Assembly (NCBI GenBank): GCA_023415235.1
Contig: JAEZLP010000064.1
Span: forward strand, 1-64,000
Origin: Bacillota bacterium
GTDB taxonomy: Bacteria; Bacillota; Clostridia; Peptostreptococcales; Anaerovoracaceae
Direction of reading: 5' to 3'
DNA length: 64,000 nt
Part shown: positions 51,017 to 58,711 of the stretch, piece by piece
Layout of the letters: each line of letters starts with the position of its first letter
Numbering within the stretch: position 1 is the stretch's first letter
Notes under the pieces: model-generated
Database searches by the model: none
Seen by the model: only the letters and a program-made list of their open reading frames with translations
Told to the model about the DNA's origin: nothing
Position numbers and translations under genes: made by a program

Positions 51017-52822
51017 TTGAAGACCACTGGTGGAGAAATTATCTTAAAATATCTTGAGATGGAGGGAGTGCCATATATAATAGGTATTCCGGGCCATGGT
51101 TGCTTAGGACTCTTTGATGCGATAAAAAAATCACAGGACAATCAATCTATCAAATATATACAGGTCAAACACGAACAAGCAGCCGTCCATATCGCCGACG
51201 GGTATTATCGGATTTCCGGCAAACCTCTGGCAGTTTTTACATCCATCGGCCCCGGCGCATTGAATACCGCCATTGGCATGGGTACGGCCTATGTTGACTC
51301 TTCGGCGGTGCTTCTTCTGACCGGAGATACTCATGTACATATGAAGGGTGTGGGTGTTTTACAGGAAATCGAACGCTATCAGGACTCAAACTTCATCAGG
51401 GCGCTGGAGCCCTTGTCCAAAAGAAGCTGGCGGGTTGAATCCGCAGCCCAGCTTCCCAGGATCATGAAAAGGGCTTTCAACATGATGCTCAACGGCAGGA
51501 GCGGACCGGTAACCATCTCGCTGCCCATGGATGTGCAGTCCCAGGAAGCGGAGTTTTCGCCGAACGACCGACCGAGCGGACGATTCGGGAAACCGATCGG
51601 AGCTCCGGCGGATATCCGCAGCGCCGTCGAATTGATGAGAGATGCGAAAAGACCGGTCATTCTGGCAGGCGGAGGAGCACTGAGGTCAAAATGTGCGGAG
51701 GAGCTGCAAGAACTGGCTGAACTATGGGGGGCTGCAGTGGTAACGACGCTGGCCGGCAAAAGCGCTTTTCCGGAGAATCATGATCTGTACGGCTGGCACA
51801 CCGGATCAAAGGGAACGCCCGTGGGGATACAGTTATGCAGGGAAGCGGACGTCATATTGGCGCTGGGGACCCGATTTGCCGATGAGACGACCTGTTCGTA
51901 CAAACAGGGTGAAAGCTTTAACTTCCCCGACACCAAGCTGATCCATGTAGATATCGATCCCAATGAGCTCGGGAAAAACTACCGCTGCGATCTGGGGATC
52001 ATAGGAGATTTGAAACAGGTTCTTCTCCAACTGATCTCCGAATACAGGGAAAAGGTTTCGGACGAAAGAACTTATTCAGAAAAAGAATACATAAAGCACA
52101 TCAAACAATTAAACAAAGAATGGAAGGACTATCTGGAAGAAGTACGTTCCGTTCAACTCGACAAAATTACAATTTCACAGCTGATTGGAGAACTCAATCA
52201 GTGCCTGCCTCAAGACGCAATTCTAGTATCCTCATCAGGAAACACACAGGCACAATTATTCCAGGAATATTGCTTTACAAAACCATATACCAATCTGACC
52301 ACGGGAGGATTCTCCACCATGGGCTGGGCTATGCCGGCAGCTATGGGCGCAAAACTGGCGAGGCCGGACGCTCCTGTGGTTGCCATAATGGGAGACGGAG
52401 ATTTTCTCATGGTTATGCAGGAATTGTCCACTCTGGCCCAGTATCAGATTCCGGTTGTCGTGATTCTGGCTAACAACTGCGGATGGATGGCTATCAAAGA
52501 TCTGCAGCTGGATATGCTTGGTACGGAACGGGTATTCGGGAATGACTGGGAGCGGGACGGAGAACTGTATACTCCAGATTTCAAATCCATCGCAGATGCG
52601 TTCGGGATCTATTCCCAGAAGATATCCCAAAAAGGCCAGGTGGCGGAAGCCGTGAAAAACGCTCTTGACAAAAACGCCCCCGCCCTGATCGAGGTTGATG
52701 TCTGCAGGGAGCAGCCGTATTCAGGAGGGAAAGCCTTCGGCTGGTGGGATGTTCCGATTCCCGCGTATCTGAAGGATCGCAGAGCCAAATATGAAGTAGA
52801 AATCAAAGGTGAAACTGTTTAG
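51017..52822 (+). CDS. Thiamine diphosphate enzyme, IolD/acetolactate synthase-like
   Basis: A 601-residue ThDP enzyme with the three-domain POX/ALS fold. The activating Glu is in VKHEQAAVHIADGYYR (~55), and the ThDP-Mg motif is GDGDFLMVMQEL with ILANNCGW. IGIPGHGCLGLFDAI and the LLLTGDTHVH...VLQEIERYQDSNFIRAL stretch are more like IolD (trihydroxycyclohexanedione hydrolase) than acetolactate synthase. It could cleave or carboligate an alpha-diketone from a cyclitol or sugar acid. The substrate is unknown. The start is TTG 51017, 9 bases after AAGGAG. It is the first gene of a six-gene operon. Confidence 0.8.
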   Translation: MKTTGGEIILKYLEMEGVPYIIGIPGHGCLGLFDAIKKSQDNQSIKYIQVKHEQAAVHIADGYYRISGKPLAVFTSIGPGALNTAIGMGTAYVDSSAVLLLTGDTHVHMKGVGVLQEIERYQDSNFIRALEPLSKRSWRVESAAQLPRIMKRAFNMMLNGRSGPVTISLPMDVQSQEAEFSPNDRPSGRFGKPIGAPADIRSAVELMRDAKRPVILAGGGALRSKCAEELQELAELWGAAVVTTLAGKSAFPENHDLYGWHTGSKGTPVGIQLCREADVILALGTRFADETTCSYKQGESFNFPDTKLIHVDIDPNELGKNYRCDLGIIGDLKQVLLQLISEYREKVSDERTYSEKEYIKHIKQLNKEWKDYLEEVRSVQLDKITISQLIGELNQCLPQDAILVSSSGNTQAQLFQEYCFTKPYTNLTTGGFSTMGWAMPAAMGAKLARPDAPVVAIMGDGDFLMVMQELSTLAQYQIPVVVILANNCGWMAIKDLQLDMLGTERVFGNDWERDGELYTPDFKSIADAFGIYSQKISQKGQVAEAVKNALDKNAPALIEVDVCREQPYSGGKAFGWWDVPIPAYLKDRRAKYEVEIKGETV

Positions 52823-52857
52823 GTTGGTAATAAACATAGAAAGGGAAGGATAGACAT

Positions 52858-53919
52858 ATGGAAAAAATCAGGGTATGTATCGTCGGTATCGGTCGTATTG
52901 CTACATTGAACGTTCTTGGCTACAAGGACAATCCGGATGCGGAGATCTATGCGGTGTGCAGCAGGAATGAAGAGAAAGGCCGCAAGGCTGCCGAGGAATG
53001 GAAGGCGCAGAAGGTATATACCGATTATGACGAGATGTTGAAGGATCCCAAGATCGACATGGTTGAGCTGCTTGTCCCCCACAACTTGCATTGCGAAATG
53101 ACCATAAAGGCCTGTGAAGCGGGGAAACATGTATCGGTTCAGAAGCCGATGGCCATGAACCTGAAAGAATGCGATCTCATGATTGAAGCGGCGAAAAAAG
53201 CCGGAGTGAAATTAAAGGTCTATGAAAACTTCATGTTCTATCCGCCTTATGTCAAGGCGAAGCAGCTCATCGAGGAAGGCGTCATCGGCGAGCCCATTAC
53301 GATGAGATACAAAATGAATGCCGGAAAGCAGACCCTTGGGTGGAGCGTAGACGACGACACCTGGAAGTGGAGGATGGAGGAGGAGACCTGCGGTGGAGGG
53401 CCGCTGGTTTTCGACGACGGGTATCATAAGTTCTCCATCGCCATGTACCTCATGGGACAAGTGGAGAAGGTAACGGCCTGGATCGATACGACGGATGTGA
53501 TCCCGGGAGTGTTCTATGAGGATGCGCCATCCATGATCATGTGGAAGTATAAGGATGCTAAAAAATATGGATTTATGGATATCACCTATTCCGAAGATTT
53601 GTTTATCGATACGGATTACTATTCCTGCGACGAAAGGGTGGAGGTCACCGGATCGAAGGGGATTTTATGGGTCACCCGCTGCACCGGTAAAATGCTTCAG
53701 ATTCCTACGCTCATCGTTTACAAGGACGGCCAGCTGACTACCTATGAAGGGCTGAGGGACGATTGGGCCGACTCTTTTATCGATTCCACTCTTGACTTTA
53801 TCGATGCGCTGAAAAATGGCCGGGAACCGAGGCTGACAGGGGAAGAAGGCCGTGAGGTACTGAAATTTGCCCTGGCGGCGATTCAGTCCTCCAAAGAAAA
53901 AAGAGAGATATATCTATAG
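52858..53919 (+). CDS. Gfo/Idh/MocA-family sugar/cyclitol dehydrogenase
   Basis: A 353-residue NAD(P)-dependent oxidoreductase. It has the N-terminal Rossmann loop VCIVGIGRIATLNVLGY and ELLVPHNLHCEMTIKACEAGKHVSVQKPMAMNLKEC with the catalytic Lys (~96-98). The typical EKP is QKP here. A C-terminal alpha/beta substrate domain follows, with GGGPLVFDDGYHKF. Inositol dehydrogenase (IolG) and many sugar oxidases share this fold. Next to an IolD-like gene it may produce the keto compound that the ThDP enzyme acts on. GGAAGG before ATG 52858. Confidence 0.85.
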   Translation: MEKIRVCIVGIGRIATLNVLGYKDNPDAEIYAVCSRNEEKGRKAAEEWKAQKVYTDYDEMLKDPKIDMVELLVPHNLHCEMTIKACEAGKHVSVQKPMAMNLKECDLMIEAAKKAGVKLKVYENFMFYPPYVKAKQLIEEGVIGEPITMRYKMNAGKQTLGWSVDDDTWKWRMEEETCGGGPLVFDDGYHKFSIAMYLMGQVEKVTAWIDTTDVIPGVFYEDAPSMIMWKYKDAKKYGFMDITYSEDLFIDTDYYSCDERVEVTGSKGILWVTRCTGKMLQIPTLIVYKDGQLTTYEGLRDDWADSFIDSTLDFIDALKNGREPRLTGEEGREVLKFALAAIQSSKEKREIYL

Positions 53920-53952
53920 AATTGTAATGATCAGTCATTCCGGAGGTCCGAG

Positions 53953-54825
53953 ATGAAGGAATACATAAATAACGCGGATACTGCCTGCGCCGATATGGAC
54001 GATCTGAGAAGATTCGCAGCTGACATCAGGATACAAACCATACGGATGTTTGCCCACTCGGGATACGGGCATATCGGAGGGGCAATGTCGATTGCCGACG
54101 TTCTGGCTGTGCTCTATGGAGGCGTCATGGCGTTCGATCCCGGCAATCCCTCCTGGGAGGAAAGGGACCGACTCGTACTGTCAAAAGGACACAGCGGTCC
54201 TTCCCTGTATGCCGCCCTGGCCTTGAAAGGCTTTTTCCCCTTGGAGGAGCTGAAAACCCTCAACCAGGGAGGAACGAGGCTGCCAAGCCACTGCGACAGG
54301 TTGAAAACGCCCGGTATCGATATGACGACCGGCTCTCTCGGCCAGGGTGTTTCCGCGGCCATGGGTATTGCAATGGGAGTCAGGATGAAAGGGCTGCCGG
54401 GCTACACCTACCTGATTATCGGTGACGGAGAGCTTCAGGAGGGCCAGGTCTGGGAGGGAATCCAATTTGCGGCCCACCAGAAACTGGATCGGCTCATCGC
54501 ATTCGTCGACTACAATAAAAAACAGCTGGACGGTTTGGTAGACGATATTTGCAAACCCTTTGACATCTGCGAGAAATTTCGAAGCTTCGGCTGGAACGCG
54601 CAGGTCGTTAAAGGATATGACGTGAAAGAAATCTATGAAGCCATAGGAAATGCCAAAAAAGTGAAAGGGAAGCCATCGGCAATCGTTCTGGACACCATCA
54701 AGGGAAAAGGCTGCTGCTTCGCTGAAAATACAGATTTTAACCACTATATGGTCATCTCGGAGAAGATGGCGGAAGAAGCCGTTCTGGAGATTGAAAACAG
54801 CCTGAAAGCCCAGGTAAAGGAGTGA
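53953..54825 (+). CDS. Transketolase N-terminal subunit
   Basis: A 290-residue split transketolase half that binds the pyrophosphate of thiamine diphosphate. It has FAHSGYGHIGGAMSIADVLAVLYGG (~35-60), SKGHSGPSLYAALAL, TGSLGQGVSAAMGIAMG and the GDGELQEGQVWEGIQFAAHQKLDRLI motif with YNKKQLDG. The partner C-terminal half follows immediately. Split transketolases usually serve pentose or special sugar catabolism. The stop overlaps the ribosome site of the next gene. Confidence 0.93.
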   Translation: MKEYINNADTACADMDDLRRFAADIRIQTIRMFAHSGYGHIGGAMSIADVLAVLYGGVMAFDPGNPSWEERDRLVLSKGHSGPSLYAALALKGFFPLEELKTLNQGGTRLPSHCDRLKTPGIDMTTGSLGQGVSAAMGIAMGVRMKGLPGYTYLIIGDGELQEGQVWEGIQFAAHQKLDRLIAFVDYNKKQLDGLVDDICKPFDICEKFRSFGWNAQVVKGYDVKEIYEAIGNAKKVKGKPSAIVLDTIKGKGCCFAENTDFNHYMVISEKMAEEAVLEIENSLKAQVKE

Positions 54826-54830
54826 AATCA

Positions 54831-55826
54831 ATGTGTATGCACAGACTGGAAGAGCAGCATAGGGAAGAGAACGTGGCAATGCGCGATGTTTATTGCAAGA
54901 CGTTGATGCAGATCGCCGAGAAAAATCCGGCGGTGGTTTCCGTGGACGCGGATGTCATGCATTCTCTCGGCACTCTTGAATTTCATAAAACCTACCCTGA
55001 GCGCGCCATCAACTGCGGAATCCAGGAGGCCAATGCCGTGGGCGTCTGCGCCGGGCTCTCCGTAACAGGATTTATTCCGTTCTTTCATACGTTCAGCGTC
55101 TTCGCCACGCGAAGAGTCTATGACCAGGTGTTTTTATCCTGTGCCTATTCCGGCGCCAATGTAAAGATTATCGGCGGAGACGCCGGGGTTACCACTGCGG
55201 TTAACGGCGGAACTCACATGCCCTTTGAAGACATGGGGATCATGAGAAACATTCCGGGGATGACCGTCATAGAGCCTTCCGATTCCGTAATGCTGAGAAG
55301 CATCGTGCCCCAGATGGCGGATAACTATGGGAATCATTATTTGCGCATGTGCAGAAGAAACATGGTAAAAATCTACCAGGATGGTTCCTGTTTCGAGATC
55401 GGAAAAGCGGCTGTCCTGAAGGAAGGCGCCGATGTGACGATTATCGCAGTGGGGATCATGGTGTATGAAGCTTTGAAAGCCAGTGAAGTTCTCAAAAATC
55501 AGAATATCACTGCCAGAGTAGTGGATATGTTCACGATTAAACCTGTGGATGAAGCCTGTATACTGGAGAGCGCGAAACGGACCGGAGCCATTGTGACAGC
55601 CGAGAACCATAGCATTTTCAACGGACTCGGATCGGCGGTTTCGGAAGTCCTCTCCGAACGATGTCCTGTTCCGATGGAGAGAGTCGGGGTAAGGGATGAA
55701 TTCGGTGAGGTTGGAGATCAGGAATATCTTATGAAGCGTTACAAGCTGACCGCAGAGGAAATCTGCAGGAAAGCCATGAAAGTGATAGAAAGGAAAAAGT
55801 ACGGTGAAAATTGCTGTTGTCAATGA
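54831..55826 (+). CDS. Transketolase C-terminal subunit
   Basis: A 331-residue second half of the split transketolase (pyrimidine-binding plus C-terminal domains). It has the activating Glu in INCGIQEANAVGVCAGLS (~65), FHTFSVFATRRVYDQV, and EPSDSVMLRSIVPQMA. The typical GIAEQ is GIQEA here. The start is ATG 54831, 8 bases after AAGGAG. Its 3' end overlaps the following isomerase gene by 23 bases, so the genes are translated in concert. Confidence 0.92.
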   Translation: MCMHRLEEQHREENVAMRDVYCKTLMQIAEKNPAVVSVDADVMHSLGTLEFHKTYPERAINCGIQEANAVGVCAGLSVTGFIPFFHTFSVFATRRVYDQVFLSCAYSGANVKIIGGDAGVTTAVNGGTHMPFEDMGIMRNIPGMTVIEPSDSVMLRSIVPQMADNYGNHYLRMCRRNMVKIYQDGSCFEIGKAAVLKEGADVTIIAVGIMVYEALKASEVLKNQNITARVVDMFTIKPVDEACILESAKRTGAIVTAENHSIFNGLGSAVSEVLSERCPVPMERVGVRDEFGEVGDQEYLMKRYKLTAEEICRKAMKVIERKKYGENCCCQ

Positions 55827-56421
55827 GGTAAGCGCCTCCCACAGAAATGCAGACATTCTGGCAGCGCTGGACGGATTCGACCACGAGATATACAATCTGG
55901 GAATGACCGGTCCGGAACAAAAGCCTGAACTGACGTATATCCATACCGGCATGATGGCGGGCATCCTGCTGAACATGAAAATAGTGGATTTTGTCATCGG
56001 AGGGTGCGGCACAGGTCAGGGATTCCTGAATTCTGCCCTGCAGTATCCGGGAGTGTTCTGCGGCTTGATTTCAGATCCTCTGGATGCCTGGCTTTTTTCC
56101 AGGATCAACGGAGGAAACTGCGTCTCGCTGCCATTGAATAAAGGATACGGCTGGGCTGCAGATATCAACCTCAGGTTTGTATTTGAAAAATTATTTGAAG
56201 GGGAAATGGGAGCCGGGTATCCGGAACACAGGAAAGAGAGTCAGAAGCTGAGCAGAGATAAGCTTAAAAAGATTTCCGGAGATACCCATAAGAGTATTTA
56301 CGAAATCCTTGAAATCTCGGATAGAGAGATATTGGAGCCCCTTTCCCGGATGAACCGGTTTATGGAGCTCGTCGGGAAGCAGGGTAGCGAAGGAAAGGAT
56401 ATCGGGAAGTTTTTTCGTTAA
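55804..56421 (+). CDS. RpiB/LacA/LacB-family sugar-phosphate isomerase (divergent)
   Basis: A 205-residue protein of the RpiB/LacAB family, which isomerises aldose and ketose phosphates. The family core VIGGCGTGQGFLNSALQYPGVFCGLISDP (~56-85) replaces the usual GTGIGMSIAANK, and INGGNCVSLPLNKGYGW follows. This branch is a known variant of uncertain substrate. The start is GTG 55804, overlapping the transketolase C gene. Together with the split transketolase it recalls the sulfoglycolytic transketolase pathway (SqwGH plus the RpiB-type SqwI), but no sulfonate-specific gene is visible here. Confidence 0.8.
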   Translation: MKIAVVNEVSASHRNADILAALDGFDHEIYNLGMTGPEQKPELTYIHTGMMAGILLNMKIVDFVIGGCGTGQGFLNSALQYPGVFCGLISDPLDAWLFSRINGGNCVSLPLNKGYGWAADINLRFVFEKLFEGEMGAGYPEHRKESQKLSRDKLKKISGDTHKSIYEILEISDREILEPLSRMNRFMELVGKQGSEGKDIGKFFR

Positions 56422-56474
56422 AATAACCAGGATTCAGAAACGGCGGAACCGAATAAGTTGAAGGAGTAACGAAA

Positions 56475-57230
56475 ATGATACAATCACTTGATCGAGGACT
56501 TGAAATTCTCTTTTTACTCGCGGAAAACAAGAGCAGAGGAGTAACCGAGCTGGCAGAAGACCTGAAGGTTAACAAGAGCACAGTCTTTCGTTTACTGCAG
56601 ACATTGGAGCAGCGCGATCTCGTTCATCAGGACGAAACGACGGCCAAGTACAGGCTGGGAATCGGGTTGCTGCATATCAGCGAGGGCCTTGTAAAAAATC
56701 TTGACGTCATCAATATCTCAAGGCCTACCTTAAAGCAGCTGATGGACAGCACGAAGGAAAGCGCACATCTGTGCACCTTTACCAATGATAAGGTTTATGT
56801 GGTAGATCAGGTGAAAAGCAATTACCCCATGAAGGTTTCCGCTGCAATCGGCCACGAGGAACCGATCCATTGCTCGTCCGTCGGCAAATGCATTCTGGCA
56901 TATCTCCCGGAGGAGAAAAGTGAAAAGATTTTGAACGAGGTGGAATTTATCAAATATACCGATAAAACGAAAACCTCAAAAGAGGAATTAGTCAAAGAAT
57001 TAAAACAAATCAGAAAAAACGGGTTCGCCCTGGATGATGAGGAATTGAGCATCGGTGTGTGTTGCATCGCCGCTCCGATTTACAATCATAAAGGGGAAGT
57101 GAAAAATTGTATCGGAATATCCGGTCCTTCCGCCCGGATCCGCAAGGATAATATCGATTTGTACATCAACAAGCTGAAGATTGCAGCAAATCACATATCC
57201 CACAATATGGGATACCGCATTCAAAAATAA
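56475..57230 (+). CDS. IclR-family transcriptional regulator
   Basis: A 251-residue regulator with an N-terminal winged helix (SLDRGLEILFLLAENKSRGVTELAEDLKVNKSTVFRLLQTLEQRDLV, ~4-50) and a C-terminal IclR effector domain (HCSSVGKCILAYLPEE; GFALDDEELSIGVCCIAAPI). It lies between the catabolic operon and the ABC importer, so it is the probable local regulator. The palindromes at 57485-57505 and 63795-63827 are candidate sites. AAGGAG before ATG 56475. Confidence 0.9.
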   Translation: MIQSLDRGLEILFLLAENKSRGVTELAEDLKVNKSTVFRLLQTLEQRDLVHQDETTAKYRLGIGLLHISEGLVKNLDVINISRPTLKQLMDSTKESAHLCTFTNDKVYVVDQVKSNYPMKVSAAIGHEEPIHCSSVGKCILAYLPEEKSEKILNEVEFIKYTDKTKTSKEELVKELKQIRKNGFALDDEELSIGVCCIAAPIYNHKGEVKNCIGISGPSARIRKDNIDLYINKLKIAANHISHNMGYRIQK

Positions 57231-57315
57231 CCAACAGCAATGACGAATAGCAATTACAAACAGTAAATATCAATAGTAATAACCAATAGTACAGGCAAAA
57301 AAATACTCCGAGGGA

Positions 57316-57416
57316 CCGAAAACAGCGTGCGCCGAGTTCAGGTTAATCACACCCTGACTCAAAACAAATGAACTTTTCAAGTCTCCTCATCCTCCTATAA
57401 AACACGCTGTTTTCGG
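57316..57416. other. Long-range inverted repeat enclosing a nested hairpin
   Basis: In the 338-base gap between the IclR gene and the binding protein gene, a 14-bp perfect inverted repeat (CCGAAAACAGCGTG at 57316-57329, complement at 57403-57416) encloses ~73 bases. Inside is a second stem (GAGTTCAGG with CCTGACTC) and a pyrimidine stretch TCCTCATCCTCCT. It could be a structured leader, small RNA or terminator-like element. The rest of the gap holds only the promoter/operator at 57485-57516 and AT-rich sequence. Confidence 0.5.
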
Positions 57417-57484
57417 AAACCCGGACGAAGGATGACTGCATGCGACTTTTCCAGATCAATGCTTCGATTTACTTTTGAACGGCG

Positions 57485-57516
57485 CTTGTCTGATACAAAG
57501 ACAAGATAATTATAAA
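57485..57516 (+). promoter_or_regulatory. Candidate promoter with overlapping operator for the sugar ABC operon
   Basis: The perfect inverted repeat CTTGTCT (57485-57491) and AGACAAG (57499-57505), 7-base spacer, overlaps a possible -35 (TTGTCT). The downstream -10 candidates are TTATAA (57510-57515) and TATAAA (57511-57516). The layout suggests a repressor site, plausibly for the neighbouring IclR protein. Confidence 0.5.
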
Positions 57517-57568
57517 CCGTTTAGGCCGAATAAATGGTTAAAAAAAAATTATGAGAAGGAGAAGATCA

Positions 57569-58579
57569 ATGAAAAAAAGGATGATAGTACCAAAGCTATT
57601 AGCGGTGCTTCTGATCTTAAGCATGGTCATCATGACCGCATGTTCCGGCGGAAGCGAACCGGCAACTTCGGGAGAGGAATCTGAAGATGGAAAGCTGGTA
57701 ATTGCGGCATGCATGCAGGGAAATCAAAGCGGATTTATCCGGTATATGACCAGCGGCATGTATGAGTATCAGAAGGCTTCCGCACCGGATGTGGACCTGC
57801 AGGTGGTATTCGCAGACGATGATCCTGCAAAACAGCAGGGCCAGGTTGAGAACTTTGTTTCCCAGGGTGTAGATGCAATCATATTGAATCCCGTCGACAA
57901 GGTTCAGAGCGCTGCAGCGGTAGATTTTGCAGCGGAAGCGGGTATTCCTGTCATTACGATCAACACCATGTCGGACAGCAAGAACGTTACGGCGCATGTA
58001 GGCTCCGATGATGTGGAGGCCGGCACACTGCAGATGGAACGGCTTTTATCGGTAGCGCCGGAAAATCCAAGAGTGGCTTATATCAATGCAGTATTGGGAC
58101 ATTCGGCACAGGTGTTCCGTGAGCAGGGCTACCTGGAAGTACTGAAAAAGCATCCTGAAGCAACTCTTGTGGTGCAGAATACGGCAGACTGGTCAGGCGA
58201 CAAGGCATTGCAGCTGGTTGAAAACTGGATCCAGACCTATCCCAATGGGATCGATGTGATCGCCGCGCAAGCCGACTGCATTCTGGCCGGAGTCATTACC
58301 GCCGTTGAAGACGCCGGTTTGGCTGGCAAGATTCTCATTGCGGGTATGGACTGCGACATGATGGTGATGGAAAAGATCAAGGAAGGCGTCGTTGACAATT
58401 CTATCTGGCAGGATGGACTAGGCCAGGGCGAAAACGCGCTGCGTATCGCAATTGACGCCGCCAGCGGGAAAGAAGTATCCGACTATCTGATCCCATTTGA
58501 AGTCTGCCACGGAGGAAATGTCGACAGCTACATAGAACAGGCAAAGGAACGGGATGCAATCGCGGCTAAATACTTCTAA
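57569..58579 (+). CDS. Sugar ABC transporter substrate-binding lipoprotein (RbsB-like)
   Basis: A 336-residue periplasmic-binding-protein-type lipoprotein. A signal peptide with lipobox VIMTAC (Cys25 lipidated) precedes a type I binding fold (Peripla_BP_4). It has QGQVENFVSQGVDAIILNPVD (~85-105) and the hinge region GMDCDMMVMEKIKEG. It likely captures a monosaccharide or polyol for the RbsA/RbsC-like components encoded next. The start is ATG 57569 after AAGGAG. The 18 bases of open frame upstream include that site. Confidence 0.9.
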   Translation: MKKRMIVPKLLAVLLILSMVIMTACSGGSEPATSGEESEDGKLVIAACMQGNQSGFIRYMTSGMYEYQKASAPDVDLQVVFADDDPAKQQGQVENFVSQGVDAIILNPVDKVQSAAAVDFAAEAGIPVITINTMSDSKNVTAHVGSDDVEAGTLQMERLLSVAPENPRVAYINAVLGHSAQVFREQGYLEVLKKHPEATLVVQNTADWSGDKALQLVENWIQTYPNGIDVIAAQADCILAGVITAVEDAGLAGKILIAGMDCDMMVMEKIKEGVVDNSIWQDGLGQGENALRIAIDAASGKEVSDYLIPFEVCHGGNVDSYIEQAKERDAIAAKYF

Positions 58580-58603
58580 TAACAGTTGTTAAGAGGAAAT
58601 CAA

Positions 58604-58641
58604 GGCATAATTGCGGGGGGATTTCTTCCTGCAATTATGCC
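58604..58641 (+). other. Intercistronic hairpin between binding protein and ATPase genes
   Basis: A perfect 11-bp stem (58604-58614 with 58631-58641) and a 16-base G-rich/pyrimidine loop, without a T run. Such hairpins often protect the upstream mRNA and give excess binding protein over the membrane parts. Confidence 0.6.
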
Positions 58642-58711
58642 ATGTCTTTCAAAAAGGTCATCGGTACCCGTATCAAGAAAGGCGTTATGGTATTAAGGAA
58701 AGGAGCTTCAT

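Noticed and set aside
51017..52822. Sulfoacetaldehyde acetyltransferase (Xsc) as identity of the ThDP enzyme, which would have completed a sulfosugar pathway
   Set aside because: The N-terminal and phosphate-site segments I remember for Xsc do not match, and the GHGxLGLF stretch is closer to IolD.
55134..56012. A 292-codon minus-strand open frame
   Set aside because: Antisense to the transketolase C-terminal and isomerase genes; low-complexity shadow sequence only.
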